Positions 8,504 through 17,109 are shown, counted from the first letter of the stretch. The stretch: 38,822 nucleotides of DNA from Hyphococcus sp. (GCA_021776295.1 JAJFGE010000100.1:1-38822); one strand, 5' to 3'. Program-made: numbers and translations. Notes: generated by a model not told the origin, from the letters alone.

Positions 8504-9865
8504 TTGTTAATCCCGAACCACAGTCAAATGAGAGCGGTTTTTGTCGCCAGCACAATTTTTGCGGTGCTGGCCGGCCTGGTTGTGTTCGGAGGACTGATTG
8601 CGCCATTCTATCAAAAGCAGCACGCCGATACAGTCTATGGCGCGCCGGGCATCGACTTCCGGATAGCCAATTTTTATGAGCTTGGCGGCTGGCAGCAAGA
8701 TGATTCCCTGCCGGCGTTCGCGGCATTTTTAAGGTCGTGCGATGTGTTTGTTGCGCGCGAACCGTCTGAACCGGCGAACCCGCAGGAATATCTTGGCGAC
8801 CGGTTTGTGGGCGTAACGTTCGCTGGAACGGTGGCGGATTGGCGCCGGCCCTGCGAGGAAGCCGCCGAGATTAACAGCCGCACCTATTCGGACCGGTCGG
8901 TAAAGCGCGGCGCCTTTAGGGTTTTCTTTGAAAATAATTTCCAGCCCGTTCAGATATTACAATACAAGGCGCCCCTGTCGGGCGGCTTGATCCGCCGTAA
9001 CCGAGCGAAAGTAGAACAAACAGGCCTGTTCACCGGCTATTTTGAGCCGGTTTATGACGCCGTGCGAACGCCCGGCCCGGCCTTCACCGCGCCGGTCTAT
9101 CGCCGTCCAGACGACCTTATTGAAGTCGATTTGGGCGCCTTCCGGGAAGAGTTGTCAGGGCGGCGCATTGCTGGAAAGCTGGCGGGGAATCGACTTGTTC
9201 CTTATGCGGACCGTAAAGCGATTAACGAAGGCGTGTTGAACGCCGCCGCCGCGCCAATTGCGTGGCTTGGCGCCAATGATTTATTCTTCCTCCAGATACA
9301 AGGCTCAGGCCGGTTGCGGTTTGAGGATGGCGGTGAGTTGCAGGTAGGCTATGACGGGCAAAATGGCCATGCCTATACGGCGATCGGACGGACCATGGTC
9401 GAGCGCGAGATTATGCCGCTTGAAGATGTCACGATGGCGTCAATCCGTGCATGGCTCGACGGCGCTGGTGCAGACAATGCGCAAGCCATGCGTGAGAAAA
9501 ATGCATCTTATGTTTTCTTTCGTGAACTGGAGGCCCCAGAGCACAATCTCGGCCCGCCAGGCGCCCAAGGCGTGGCGCTGACGCCGCAAAGAAGCCTTGC
9601 CGTTGACCGCCGCTATCACGCGCTGGGCGCGCCGGTGTGGATTGATATTGAGCCGGTTGAGGGCGCCGGACCCACGCCCATTCGCCGGCTCATGGTCGCG
9701 CAAGACACTGGCGGCGCCATTCGCGGCCCGGTGCGGGGCGATGTCTTCTGGGGGACCGGCAAGGACGCCGGCGCCATCGCCGGGGTGATGAAGGCGCGCG
9801 GTGAGATGTATGTGCTTGTGCCGCGCAGCGTCGTGGAGCGGCTTCCCCGGAGGTCTGAGCAATGA
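8504..9865 (+). CDS. mltA: Membrane-bound lytic murein transglycosylase A
   Basis: This protein of about 450 residues has an N-terminal hydrophobic segment (MRAVFVASTIFAVLAGLVVFGG-type). The MltA barrel shows FTGYFEPVYDA, and the C-terminal 3D domain shows VAQDTGGAIRGPVRGDVFWGTG. The catalytic Asp is expected in this last motif. MltA cleaves the MurNAc-GlcNAc bond of peptidoglycan, leaving 1,6-anhydro ends. There is no lipobox Cys after the hydrophobic segment, so it looks signal-anchored rather than lipidated. TTG at 8504 has GAGAG nine bases upstream; the ATG at 8528 gives a tidier N-terminus but no ribosome-binding site. Either could be the start. It overlaps the Smr gene by 4 bp (ATGA). 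Confidence 0.92.
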   Translation: MLIPNHSQMRAVFVASTIFAVLAGLVVFGGLIAPFYQKQHADTVYGAPGIDFRIANFYELGGWQQDDSLPAFAAFLRSCDVFVAREPSEPANPQEYLGDRFVGVTFAGTVADWRRPCEEAAEINSRTYSDRSVKRGAFRVFFENNFQPVQILQYKAPLSGGLIRRNRAKVEQTGLFTGYFEPVYDAVRTPGPAFTAPVYRRPDDLIEVDLGAFREELSGRRIAGKLAGNRLVPYADRKAINEGVLNAAAAPIAWLGANDLFFLQIQGSGRLRFEDGGELQVGYDGQNGHAYTAIGRTMVEREIMPLEDVTMASIRAWLDGAGADNAQAMREKNASYVFFRELEAPEHNLGPPGAQGVALTPQRSLAVDRRYHALGAPVWIDIEPVEGAGPTPIRRLMVAQDTGGAIRGPVRGDVFWGTGKDAGAIAGVMKARGEMYVLVPRSVVERLPRRSEQ

Positions 9866-10419
9866 GCCGGCGCAAGTTGAGCCAGGGCGAGCATGATTTG
9901 TGGCGGCGCGCAGTCCGCGATGTCGCGCCGTTGCGACGGCCAAGTGTAGTTAAGACAGGTTTGCCGACAAGTCCCGCTGGCGTTTCCGCCGGTATCGCGC
10001 CCTTGCCGCACCGCCCGTCGGCGACGCCTGCGCAGCGGCGCGCGCAAAGCATCTCGCCGGATGTGTTTTCCGCCGGCGATCCCCGGCTCGACCGGCATGC
10101 AAGTCGCGGCCGGTTGCCGATTGAAGCGACATTTGATCTGCATGGGCACAATCAAGCCTCTGCGCGGGCGGCGCTTTATGGGTTTTTGCTGGAGGCGCGC
10201 CGGCGCGGTCATCGGTGCGTATTGGTGATTACCGGCAAAGGCGCGCGCGAGACAGCGGGCCGTAAAATCGGCGGCGTCTTACAGGCAAAATTGCGCGACT
10301 GGCTGTTGGAAGACGCCTTTCGTCAACACATTATTCGCGCCAGCGCCGCGCATCCGCGCCATGGCGGCAGCGGCGCGGTTTACCTGTTTTTAAAAACGTC
10401 TGGCCGCAATAAACCCTGA
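9862..10419 (+). CDS. Smr/MutS2-domain protein
   Basis: This 185-residue protein has a basic, Pro-rich N-terminal half (about 1-85) and a C-terminal Smr domain (about 95-180). The domain carries the motifs DLHGHNQASARAAL, LVITGKG and HGGSGAVYLFLK, the last equivalent to the HGG.GA.YV motif. Smr domains are nicking endonucleases or RNases linked to DNA repair or ribosome rescue; which applies to stand-alone alphaproteobacterial members is unsettled. It is translationally coupled to mltA through ATGA and converges on the next gene with a 6-bp gap. Confidence 0.9.
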   Translation: MSRRKLSQGEHDLWRRAVRDVAPLRRPSVVKTGLPTSPAGVSAGIAPLPHRPSATPAQRRAQSISPDVFSAGDPRLDRHASRGRLPIEATFDLHGHNQASARAALYGFLLEARRRGHRCVLVITGKGARETAGRKIGGVLQAKLRDWLLEDAFRQHIIRASAAHPRHGGSGAVYLFLKTSGRNKP

Positions 10420-10425
10420 TTATAT

Positions 10426-12315
10426 CTAGCCGTTGAGAAGAAGCTTCCACACCAGGAAACCAACCGCCAGGGCCGGCAGTACAAAGAAGAACAACACCCG
10501 CGAGAAGCGGATAAACATCGTCTCGGTAAAGTCCGCCGCCCATGCGCCGACCGCTTCGTTCCACCAGCGGCGCGGTGTGTGTTTGGGCAATTGCGCCTGG
10601 TCAGCTTCGAATGGCATCGCTGCAAGAATAGTGACGCCGCGATTTTTCCAGCGTTGAAAAGCCTTCTTGAGCGCGCCGTTAACGACCGAGCCGCGCAGGC
10701 GTTTGGTTATCGCCTTAAGGGGGCCGTAGCTAAAGTCATCCGGGAAAAATTCGACGTCCAGGATTACAGCGGCCGGCGATTTCGCCTCGCTATCCTCATC
10801 CAGGCGCACAACGCTATGGCGGACGCCATAATTGCGCAGGAAGTTTTCAATGTCGCCAATTGAGGCTGCGGTTTTGTCACGGCGGAACAGGAACATGACG
10901 CGCACGCCGCGCGCGCCGGTATTTTGTACCGAGAGCAGCATGAACGCGGCCAGCGCAAGCCCGCCGCCAACCAGCATCGCCCCAGTTGATGTTAGAGAGG
11001 ACAGCCACGACACGGCCGCGGGCAATTCGAGCGCCGGAAACGACGCGGCGCTGACGCCATAAAACCCAGCGGCAATCATGACGACCGCCAAGGTTGCGGC
11101 GACATAGCCGAGCATGTTCATAAAGCCCTGGCCGAACGCGCCTGTAGGGTTTGCGACCGCGGCGAGGCGTTTGGTCCAATAGCCGGTTTTGGCGTCGGTG
11201 GTGCGATATTTGTCTTCGTAAAGGGAGTGGTCGGGATTGTTTTCAACCACCATAAACCGCGTCTTCAAAGGCGGCGCATCGTCGATGTTGTGGTCGATGA
11301 TGACATAGTCGGACGAGCGCATGGCGACTTCATAGGGCAACGCCATCGCAAACAGGTTGCCGCTTTGCGCTTCCGCGCCAAGGGTAGAAAAATGGCGGGT
11401 GTCGCCGGTGATCGGATCGAACACCGTGTTTGTCTGACGGGACGTATTTATGGTTGAGCGCGCCAATCGCGCGAGTTCGCGATGCGGCTCTATGGTCAGA
11501 GGCATTTCTTTGGTTTCAACGCCAATGGCGCGCATGCCGTCGAGTTTGGATTTGCAACGCCTTGCCGCTTCCGGGCCGGCAAACACAACATCAATCCGGT
11601 CACGGATTAATTTTTGGTCGGCCATGTCAATCGGCAGACCAGCGCGTGGGGCCTCGCCATTGTAATCGTCGCCAGGCCGGTTGCCGCTGTCGGTGTCTGT
11701 CGCGCCCCAGGATTTGCGTATCCGCCGCTGCAGCGAGGAAAACCCTGTTCCCGGATGCGATGATTGAACAATGTCGTAAAGTTGTGATTCGTGAACGGCG
11801 AGACAAAAATGGTCCGTCGCTTCGATCTGTTGGATGCCACGCATGCGGGCGAGGCTGGCGACGCCGCGCAGCGCTTCGAAATCATAGCCCGCATACGGAT
11901 TATAAAACGGAACCAGCGCAAAGTCCGCCGTTCCCTGTTGCACCGCCATGAGTGCTTGTTCTTTGCTGCGCAAGGGTTGCGTGACCGGCGCATCGTAATC
12001 AAACGCATTATTCTTGCTGGCTTCTTCAAACTCGCGTTCAACGCGGACATTGTCCATGGCGCCAAAGCCGGCGTCGGGCACTGTGCCGCGATGTCTGGCA
12101 ATGTTGATGAACTTGGAGGCGGCCTGATAGCCGAAGCCGAACTCCTCGCCGGTGAAAGCAATTTTTGCGGGCGGTTTGGGTTTGTCGCCAAACGTAGATT
12201 TTCGTTTTTCCTTATCGGAAAATCGGTCCGGCGCGCTCGCAAAACGCGGGTCTGCGTCCTCCGCATAGGCGGCCATTGACCGTCGTTTGAATATTTTCGG
12301 CGATCCGTCAGCCAT
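10426..12315 (-). CDS. Membrane protein with prephenate-dehydratase-like head domain
   Basis: No single known family covers this 629-residue protein. Residues 50-360 track a prephenate dehydratase (PDT) domain. KIAFTGEEFGFGYQAASKF resembles the KIAFQGEPGAYS start. ALMAVQQGTADFALVPFYNPYAG resembles the AVENGEADYAVLPIENS segment. DYVIIDHNIDDAPPLKTRF ends in the catalytic-type T-R-F (352-354). Membrane helices follow at about 399-421, 441-463 and 605-627. A soluble alpha/beta segment (about 470-560: RVMFLFRRDKTAASIGDIENFLRNYGV) sits where PDTs have an ACT domain and looks ACT-like. The PDT head has no signal peptide, so it is probably cytoplasmic. An exact CtrA box lies 40 bp upstream. Enzyme or sensor function is unproven. 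Confidence 0.7.
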   Translation of the reverse strand: MADGSPKIFKRRSMAAYAEDADPRFASAPDRFSDKEKRKSTFGDKPKPPAKIAFTGEEFGFGYQAASKFINIARHRGTVPDAGFGAMDNVRVEREFEEASKNNAFDYDAPVTQPLRSKEQALMAVQQGTADFALVPFYNPYAGYDFEALRGVASLARMRGIQQIEATDHFCLAVHESQLYDIVQSSHPGTGFSSLQRRIRKSWGATDTDSGNRPGDDYNGEAPRAGLPIDMADQKLIRDRIDVVFAGPEAARRCKSKLDGMRAIGVETKEMPLTIEPHRELARLARSTINTSRQTNTVFDPITGDTRHFSTLGAEAQSGNLFAMALPYEVAMRSSDYVIIDHNIDDAPPLKTRFMVVENNPDHSLYEDKYRTTDAKTGYWTKRLAAVANPTGAFGQGFMNMLGYVAATLAVVMIAAGFYGVSAASFPALELPAAVSWLSSLTSTGAMLVGGGLALAAFMLLSVQNTGARGVRVMFLFRRDKTAASIGDIENFLRNYGVRHSVVRLDEDSEAKSPAAVILDVEFFPDDFSYGPLKAITKRLRGSVVNGALKKAFQRWKNRGVTILAAMPFEADQAQLPKHTPRRWWNEAVGAWAADFTETMFIRFSRVLFFFVLPALAVGFLVWKLLLNG

Positions 12316-12354
12316 GACCGGGCCCCACGCTAAATCTCCCTCAGACCAGATAGA

Positions 12355-12376
12355 TTAACCTGCTATTAACTTTAAC
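12355..12376 (-). promoter_or_regulatory. CtrA-type box upstream of the PDT-like membrane protein
   Basis: TTAA (12355-12358), seven bases, then TTAA (12366-12369) followed by C exactly matches the alphaproteobacterial CtrA site TTAA-N7-TTAA(C). A further TTAAC half-site follows at 12372-12376. The only gene it can serve is the minus-strand gene starting at 12315, because hslU on the other side ends at 12560. Control by the CckA-ChpT-CtrA relay is inferred; cckA itself is in this window. Confidence 0.65.
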
Positions 12377-12559
12377 GAAAGCCCGCTTTTGCCGATCATG
12401 GCCCGGATATGCCGCCGCCGTGGCCTTGCCGCCACGCCTTAACCGCTCGAAATTGCAGGGCAATTCGGATTGGGCGCGGGTTTGCCGGAAAACGGGTGGA
12501 ATTTCGTCCTTTCAAATAGTGCGTTGGAATCGTTTCGATGCCGTAAGCGGCCTTTATGG

Positions 12560-13867
12560 TTAAAGGATATACCGCGACAGGTCGGCGTTTCGAGTGATGG
12601 CGCCGAGGCGCTCCTCGACATAGGTGGCGTCAATCTTAATCGCCTCGTCAGCGCGGTCTGTGGCGGTGAAGGATATCTCGTCGAGCACGGTTTCCATGAT
12701 GGTGGCGAGCCGCCTTGCGCCGATATTCTCCACCCCGGCATTGACGGCGGCGGCGGCGTCGGCGAGGGCGTCGGCCGCGTCGTCCGTGAAGTCCAGGGTC
12801 ACGCCCTCGGTCGCCATCAGCGCGCAATATTGCTTGATGAGGCTTGCCTCCGGCTCGACCAGGATGCGGCGGAGGTCGTCGCGGGTCAGCGCGTTGAGCT
12901 CGACCCGGATCGGCAGGCGGCCTTGCAGTTCGGGCAGGAGATCGGACGGTTTGGAGAGGTGAAAGGCGCCCGAGGCGATAAACAACATGTGGTCGGTTTT
13001 GACCGGCCCGTATTTGGTGGCGACGGTTGCGCCCTCAATCAGCGGCAGGAGATCGCGCTGGACGCCCTCGCGCGAGATATCGGCGCTGGCGCGCTCTGCG
13101 CCGCGGGCGATCTTGTCAATTTCGTCGAGGAAAACGATGCCGTCATTTTCCGCTAGCTCAACCGCCTCGCGTGCGACTGCCTCGTCGTCGAGAAGGTTAT
13201 CGGCCTCTTCAGCGATAATTGGTTCGTATGCGTCCTTAACCTTGACCCGGCGGGTTGCTTTCGGTCCTTGGAAAGCCTTGCCGAGCATGTCCGAGAGGTT
13301 AATCATGCTCATCTGCGTGCCCGGCATGCCGGGGATTTCAAAGCTCGGCATGCCGCCTTGGGTCTCGCGCAACTCGATTTCAATTTCGCGGTCGTCAAGC
13401 TCGCCGTCGCGGAGTTTCTTGCGGAAGTGCTCGCGGGTGGTCTCGCCGCCGTTGTCGCCGACCAGCGCATCAATGACGCGTTCTTCGGCGGCGTTGTGGG
13501 CGGCGGATTTTACGTCTTCGCGTTTGGTTTCCTTGACCAGCGCGATGGCGATTTCCACCAGGTCGCGGACGATCGAATCGACATCACGCCCGACATAGCC
13601 AACCTCGGTGAATTTGGTCGCCTCAACCTTCAAAAACGGCGCGCCCGCAAGCCTGGCGAGGCGCCGCGAAATCTCGGTTTTGCCGACCCCGGTAGGCCCG
13701 ATCATCAAGATATTCTTCGGCGTGATCTCGTCGCGAAGATCGCCCTCCACCCGGCGCCGGCGCCAGCGATTGCGCAGCGCAATCGCCACCGCGCGCTTGG
13801 CGGCGCCCTGGCCAACGATGTAGCGGTCAAGTTCGGAGACGATTTCGCGGGGGCTAAACTCGGTCAT
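12560..13867 (-). CDS. hslU: ATP-dependent protease ATPase subunit HslU
   Basis: This 435-residue AAA+ unfoldase forms the HslUV (ClpYQ) protease with HslV. It shows the N-terminal [16 protein letters not shown], Walker A GPTGVGKT (57-64) and the pore-loop region [12 protein letters not shown]. An intermediate I domain spans about 110-240. Walker B follows as [12 protein letters not shown], then sensor [23 protein letters not shown]. The C-terminus is YIL, which docks into HslV. Everything needed for function is present. It lies downstream of hslV on the same strand, but 297 bp away; the pair is usually almost contiguous. Confidence 0.97.
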   Translation of the reverse strand: MTEFSPREIVSELDRYIVGQGAAKRAVAIALRNRWRRRRVEGDLRDEITPKNILMIGPTGVGKTEISRRLARLAGAPFLKVEATKFTEVGYVGRDVDSIVRDLVEIAIALVKETKREDVKSAAHNAAEERVIDALVGDNGGETTREHFRKKLRDGELDDREIEIELRETQGGMPSFEIPGMPGTQMSMINLSDMLGKAFQGPKATRRVKVKDAYEPIIAEEADNLLDDEAVAREAVELAENDGIVFLDEIDKIARGAERASADISREGVQRDLLPLIEGATVATKYGPVKTDHMLFIASGAFHLSKPSDLLPELQGRLPIRVELNALTRDDLRRILVEPEASLIKQYCALMATEGVTLDFTDDAADALADAAAAVNAGVENIGARRLATIMETVLDEISFTATDRADEAIKIDATYVEERLGAITRNADLSRYIL

Positions 13868-13940
13868 GAGTATGTTCCAAAACGATTACGGTGTTGAGCT
13901 GTCTGCGCTAGCGCTTGCGTATCCTCAATCCCCCCACGGG

Positions 13941-14064
13941 TCATTGCCGGGCTTGTCCCGGCAATCCAGAGATGTGGATTGCGTGAATTAGTGTCGCGTT
14001 TAGCGACGGAAAATTTGTCATTATCTGCGGGTTTTCTAGATTGCCGGAATAAATCCGGCAATGA
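13941..14064. repeat. Paired palindromic repeat between hslV and hslU
   Basis: Two small palindromes bracket about 70 bp: ATTGCCGG-n7-CCGGCAAT at 13943-13965 and the same arms with a different 7-base loop at 14040-14062. Together TCATTGCCGG...GGCAATC and GATTGCC...CCGGCAATGA also form an inverted pair. A third hairpin, GTCGC-GTTTA-GCGAC, sits inside at 13992-14006. TCATTGCCGG palindromes of this kind are widespread dispersed repeats in alphaproteobacteria. Translated, they give the familiar spurious WIAGTSPAMT peptide. It splits the hslVU unit. Confidence 0.85.
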
Positions 14065-14164
14065 CAGGTTTTGTGATTGAGGGCGAAGCATCAAGCTCGT
14101 ACTCGTTGCTTTTTTATATATACTCTTCTTACGGATTATTTTTGGAATGGGCGCCGCTGTCATG

Positions 14165-14719
14165 CTATTTGGCATTGTTTGAAATCATCTCCACGGTCAG
14201 CGCATCATTGGTGTAAACGCATACGGAAGCGGCGATCGCCATCGATTTTCGCACAATCGCTTCGGCGTCAAGCTCGGTTTCCTCCAACAGCGCCCTTGCG
14301 GCGGAGCGCGCATAATCGCCGCCCGAGCCAATGCCGGTGACGCCATATTGCGGCTCCAGAACATCGCCCGCGCCGGACAGCGTCAAAGTGACGTCCTTAT
14401 CGGCGACGATCATCATCGCCTCCAGGCGGCGCAGATAGCGGTCGGTGCGCCAGTCCTTGGCAAGCTCGACCGAGGCTCGGGTCAATTGCCCCGGATATTG
14501 CTCAAGCTTGGATTCCAGCCGCTCCAGCAGGGTGAAGGCGTCCGCGGTGGCGCCGGCGAAACCGGCGATGACGGCGCCGCCAGCAAGCCGGCGGACCTTT
14601 TTGGCGTCGCCTTTAACGACGGTCTGGCCAAGGCTCACCTGGCCGTCGCCGCCGACGCAAATCTCCGCCCCCCGGCGCACCGCCAATATTGTCGTGCCGT
14701 GCATGGTGTTGGCGCTCAT
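14165..14719 (-). CDS. hslV: ATP-dependent protease proteolytic subunit HslV
   Basis: This 184-residue threonine protease is the dodecameric core of HslUV. The segment [26 protein letters not shown] contains the catalytic N-terminal Thr, exposed after removal of [17 protein letters not shown] and [17 protein letters not shown] follow as in the family. The start ATG at 14719 has GGAGA upstream; the internal ATG six codons in is a second possibility, and the mature enzyme would be the same. It is divergent from hisB across a 119-bp gap, as in many alphaproteobacteria. Confidence 0.96.
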   Translation of the reverse strand: MSANTMHGTTILAVRRGAEICVGGDGQVSLGQTVVKGDAKKVRRLAGGAVIAGFAGATADAFTLLERLESKLEQYPGQLTRASVELAKDWRTDRYLRRLEAMMIVADKDVTLTLSGAGDVLEPQYGVTGIGSGGDYARSAARALLEETELDAEAIVRKSMAIAASVCVYTNDALTVEMISNNAK

Positions 14720-14838
14720 TTCGGTCTCCGGCTGGTTATAGCGGTCCTCAATATTGGACGCGCGGGCAAATATTCAATAAGGATCAAGGCATTCGGCGTT
14801 GCATAGCCGATGAGGCAGGATCTTAAAAGGAGTGCGCC

Positions 14839-15432
14839 ATGCGCGCGGCCACAATAGAGCGAAAAACCCGCGAGACGGAAATTTTCGTCGCCATGGAACT
14901 CGATGGCTCGGGCGATTACGATATCGAGACCGGCATTGGGTTTTTCGACCACATGCTGGAGGCGTTCGCCAAACATGCGATGATCGATCTTAAAATCCGC
15001 GCTGAGGGCGATTTGCATATCGATATGCACCACACGGTCGAAGATGTCGGCATCGTTATGGGCCAGGCGGCGGCCAAGGCGCTGGGCGATTGCGCCGGCA
15101 TTGGCCGTTTCGGCCACGCCTATATTGCGATGGACGAAGCGCTGTCCCGGGCGGTGATCGATATATCCAAACGCCCTTATCTGATCTGGAATGTGAACTT
15201 TTCGCGCCCGAAAATCGGCGATATGGACACCGAGCTGTTTAAGGAATGGTTCCATGCTTTTGCGACCAATACCGGCGCCTGCCTGCATGTGGAAAACCTT
15301 TATGGCGCCAACTCGCACCACATTGTCGAGAGCTGTTTTAAAGCGACGGCGCGGGCGTTCCGTGCGGCGGTGGAGCTTGATCCGCGCGCCAGCGCAGACG
15401 CGCCCTCGACCAAGGGCGTGCTTGGCGGCTGA
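14839..15432 (+). CDS. hisB: Imidazoleglycerol-phosphate dehydratase HisB
   Basis: This 197-residue monofunctional IGP dehydratase catalyses step six of histidine biosynthesis. It shows the paired metal-binding motifs [14 protein letters not shown] and [13 protein letters not shown], with both Mn-binding His pairs, plus [17 protein letters not shown] and [17 protein letters not shown]. Length and motifs are normal. AAAAGGAG precedes the ATG. It is the first gene of the his run. Its usual partner hisH is 1 kb away, separated by two small exported-protein genes and a repeat element. Confidence 0.97.
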   Translation: MRAATIERKTRETEIFVAMELDGSGDYDIETGIGFFDHMLEAFAKHAMIDLKIRAEGDLHIDMHHTVEDVGIVMGQAAAKALGDCAGIGRFGHAYIAMDEALSRAVIDISKRPYLIWNVNFSRPKIGDMDTELFKEWFHAFATNTGACLHVENLYGANSHHIVESCFKATARAFRAAVELDPRASADAPSTKGVLGG

Positions 15433-15619
15433 GTGTCCCGCTACAGGCCGCCCTGCCCGGTGGTCTAACCAAAAATTATGCAGCCCGGCTGCCCGCGCGC
15501 ATTGACGCCGGCGGCGCGTTTGGGTCAGATCGCGTCCGGCTGGGGAGCTTTTTTGCGCCGCCGCCTTGTTGCGTAGTCGTTTTTGATCATTCCGGCGCAT
15601 CACACACAAGGGTGGAAAC

Positions 15620-15889
15620 ATGACATTCAAAATCCAAATATCCGCGATCGCTGCGGCGGCGATGATGGCGTCTGGCGCCTATGCTGGCGAGATGGCGGAC
15701 GCTTGCGTTGCGGCGCTGGAAGCGGACGGCCGCGACACTTCGGGCTGTGCGTGTCTTGAAGCAGAAGTAACGGCGGATGCGGCGTTGCAGGAAGAATTTT
15801 TAACGCTCGGCGAAATCGCTGACCCCGCAGAGCGCTATGCGGCCGGGTCAGACACAGCCAAAGCGGCGATGGATAAATGCACCCGCTAA
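15620..15889 (+). CDS. Small exported Cys-motif protein, copy 1
   Basis: This 89-residue protein has a signal peptide (about 1-22, AYA|GE). The mature part is acidic and Ala-rich, with four Cys at 29, 43, 45 and 87. The pattern C-x13-C-x-C...C is shared with the next gene, as is the sequence GxxxSGCxCL. AAGGGTGGAAAC precedes the ATG. It is a paralogue of the following gene and is expected in the periplasm, with disulfides or metal held by the four Cys. No family is recognised. It sits inside the his cluster without an obvious metabolic link. Confidence 0.8.
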   Translation: MTFKIQISAIAAAAMMASGAYAGEMADACVAALEADGRDTSGCACLEAEVTADAALQEEFLTLGEIADPAERYAAGSDTAKAAMDKCTR

Positions 15890-15919
15890 CCGGGATAATA
15901 ATCAACAGGAGACGACCAG

Positions 15920-16177
15920 ATGATGAAACAACTTGCCGCCATTGTGCTCGGCGTGAGCTTTGTCGCCGCACCGGCATTGGCCAATGACCTTGAAACCCAG
16001 TGCGTTGCTTATGCGAGCGAGACCAGTGGCGATGCGTCGGGCTGTTCATGCCTTGCAAAAGCTGCAGACGGCGCGATGACCGAGGAGTTGATGGCGATTC
16101 AGTCCGAGGCCGATATTGAAGCCTTGAGCGACGCCTCAAAAGGCGCCATCGCTTCGTGCTGGCCTGAGGCTTATTAG
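15920..16177 (+). CDS. Small exported Cys-motif protein, copy 2
   Basis: This 85-residue protein has a signal peptide (about 1-21, ALA|ND). Its Cys at 28, 42, 44 and 80 match copy 1 in the spacing of the first three (C-x13-C-x-C) and have the last near the C-terminus. GDASGCSCLAKA parallels DTSGCACLEAE in copy 1. Overall identity outside the motif is low, so the duplication is old. AGGAGA lies upstream of the ATG. It is co-directional with copy 1 after 30 bp and is followed by a strong terminator. Function is unknown. Confidence 0.8.
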   Translation: MMKQLAAIVLGVSFVAAPALANDLETQCVAYASETSGDASGCSCLAKAADGAMTEELMAIQSEADIEALSDASKGAIASCWPEAY

Positions 16178-16205
16178 CGCTAACTTTCTGACAAGATCGC
16201 ATCAA

Positions 16206-16238
16206 GCGGCGCATTTCATAGCGAATGCGCCGCTTTTT
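16206..16238 (+). terminator. Rho-independent terminator after the Cys-motif pair
   Basis: A perfect 10-bp stem GCGGCGCATT / AATGCGCCGC (16206-16215 and 16224-16233) has an 8-base loop and is followed by TTTTT. It lies 29 bp after the stop of copy 2. It implies that hisH downstream needs its own promoter or readthrough. Confidence 0.9.
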
Positions 16239-16244
16239 GTAATA

Positions 16245-16394
16245 CCAACGGTCAAAAGGATGACCGTTGGGCGTTCAAGCGCCACGCAGGCTATCGCGCC
16301 AGTGAGGCGGGAACCGCCAAACGCGCGGCGGCCCCAGACACACATAACGGTCGGCCTTGCCAAGGTGAAAATGAGGTACTCATTTTCATCTTGG
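16245..16394 (+). repeat. Structured intergenic repeat, copy 1
   Basis: Hairpin B has perfect 10-bp arms CCAACGGTCA/TGACCGTTGG at 16245-16270. A core follows that shares 41 identical bases (16261-16301) with the minus strand of 27220-27260. A nested GGCGG-GAA-CCGCC hairpin lies at about 16306-16318. The shared GTCGGCCTTGCCAA is at 16350-16363. Hairpin A has a 16-bp stem with one G-T pair at 16360-16394. In the second copy hairpin A has the same shape but different stem bases. It ends 67 bp before hisH. It could be a mobile palindromic element or a structured RNA. Confidence 0.9.
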
Positions 16395-16461
16395 GATTAA
16401 GCGCAAATGACTGGCATCCTGGCGATTGCCCGGACGCCTTGTCTTGTTCTAAAAGCCCGCC

Positions 16462-17109
16462 ATGGCGGAAAAAGTTGCGATTGTTGATTATGGCTCGGGC
16501 AATCTGCGCTCGGTGCAAAAGGCGCTGCAGCGCGCCACGCGTGAGGCCGGCGTGGCGGCGCGTGTTTTCGTCACCGCTGACGCTGAAACCATCGCTAATG
16601 CGGACCGTATCGTGTTGCCGGGGGTTGGCGCTTTCGGCGCCGGAATGGAGGGCTTGCGCGCTCGTGTAGGCGTTCTCGAAGCCATGGAGCACAGCGTATT
16701 GGCGGCGGGGCGGCCGTTTTTGGGTATTTGCGTCGGCATGCAATTGCTGGCCGATTGCGGGCGCGAGTTTGGCGCCCATGACGGTTTGGGCTGGATTGCC
16801 GGCGAGGTGACGGCGCTGCCGCAGGCTGCGCCGGCCTACCGCACGCCGCATATGGGCTGGAATGCGGTGCGGGTGGAGACCCCGCACCCGGTGCTCGAAA
16901 ACATCACGGAAGAGGCGTTTTATTTCGCCCATTCCTATCATTTCGTTGCCGAAAATGCCGTTCATTTGATTGGCGTATGCCATCATGGCGCCCAGCTCGC
17001 CGCTATCGTCGCCAGGGACAATATTTTCGGCGTCCAGTTCCACCCGGAGAAGAGCCAGGCGGCTGGTTTGGCGTTGTTGGCGAACTTTCTCCAATGGGCG
17101 CCCGCATGA
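16462..17109 (+). CDS. hisH: Imidazole glycerol phosphate synthase, glutamine amidotransferase subunit HisH
   Basis: This 215-residue class-I glutaminase delivers ammonia to HisF. The triad is present: C90 in FLGICVGMQLL, and H194 and E196 in VQFHPEKSQ. It also shows the N-terminal VDYGSGNLRS, the PGVGAFG oxyanion region and the PHMGWN motif. It completes the fifth step of histidine synthesis with HisF and feeds AICAR back to purine synthesis. The ATG has only a weak upstream Shine-Dalgarno. Its stop overlaps the hisA start (ATGA). Confidence 0.96.
   Translation: MAEKVAIVDYGSGNLRSVQKALQRATREAGVAARVFVTADAETIANADRIVLPGVGAFGAGMEGLRARVGVLEAMEHSVLAAGRPFLGICVGMQLLADCGREFGAHDGLGWIAGEVTALPQAAPAYRTPHMGWNAVRVETPHPVLENITEEAFYFAHSYHFVAENAVHLIGVCHHGAQLAAIVARDNIFGVQFHPEKSQAAGLALLANFLQWAPA

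Noticed and set aside
13864-14175. Minus-strand 103-codon frame between hslV and hslU
   Set aside because: It translates the palindromic repeat and contains the WIAGTSPAMT peptide typical of that repeat; no real gene features.
16245-16394. Histidine leader/attenuator for hisH
   Set aside because: There is no His-rich leader peptide, and an inverted copy occurs next to unrelated genes at 27.2 kb.
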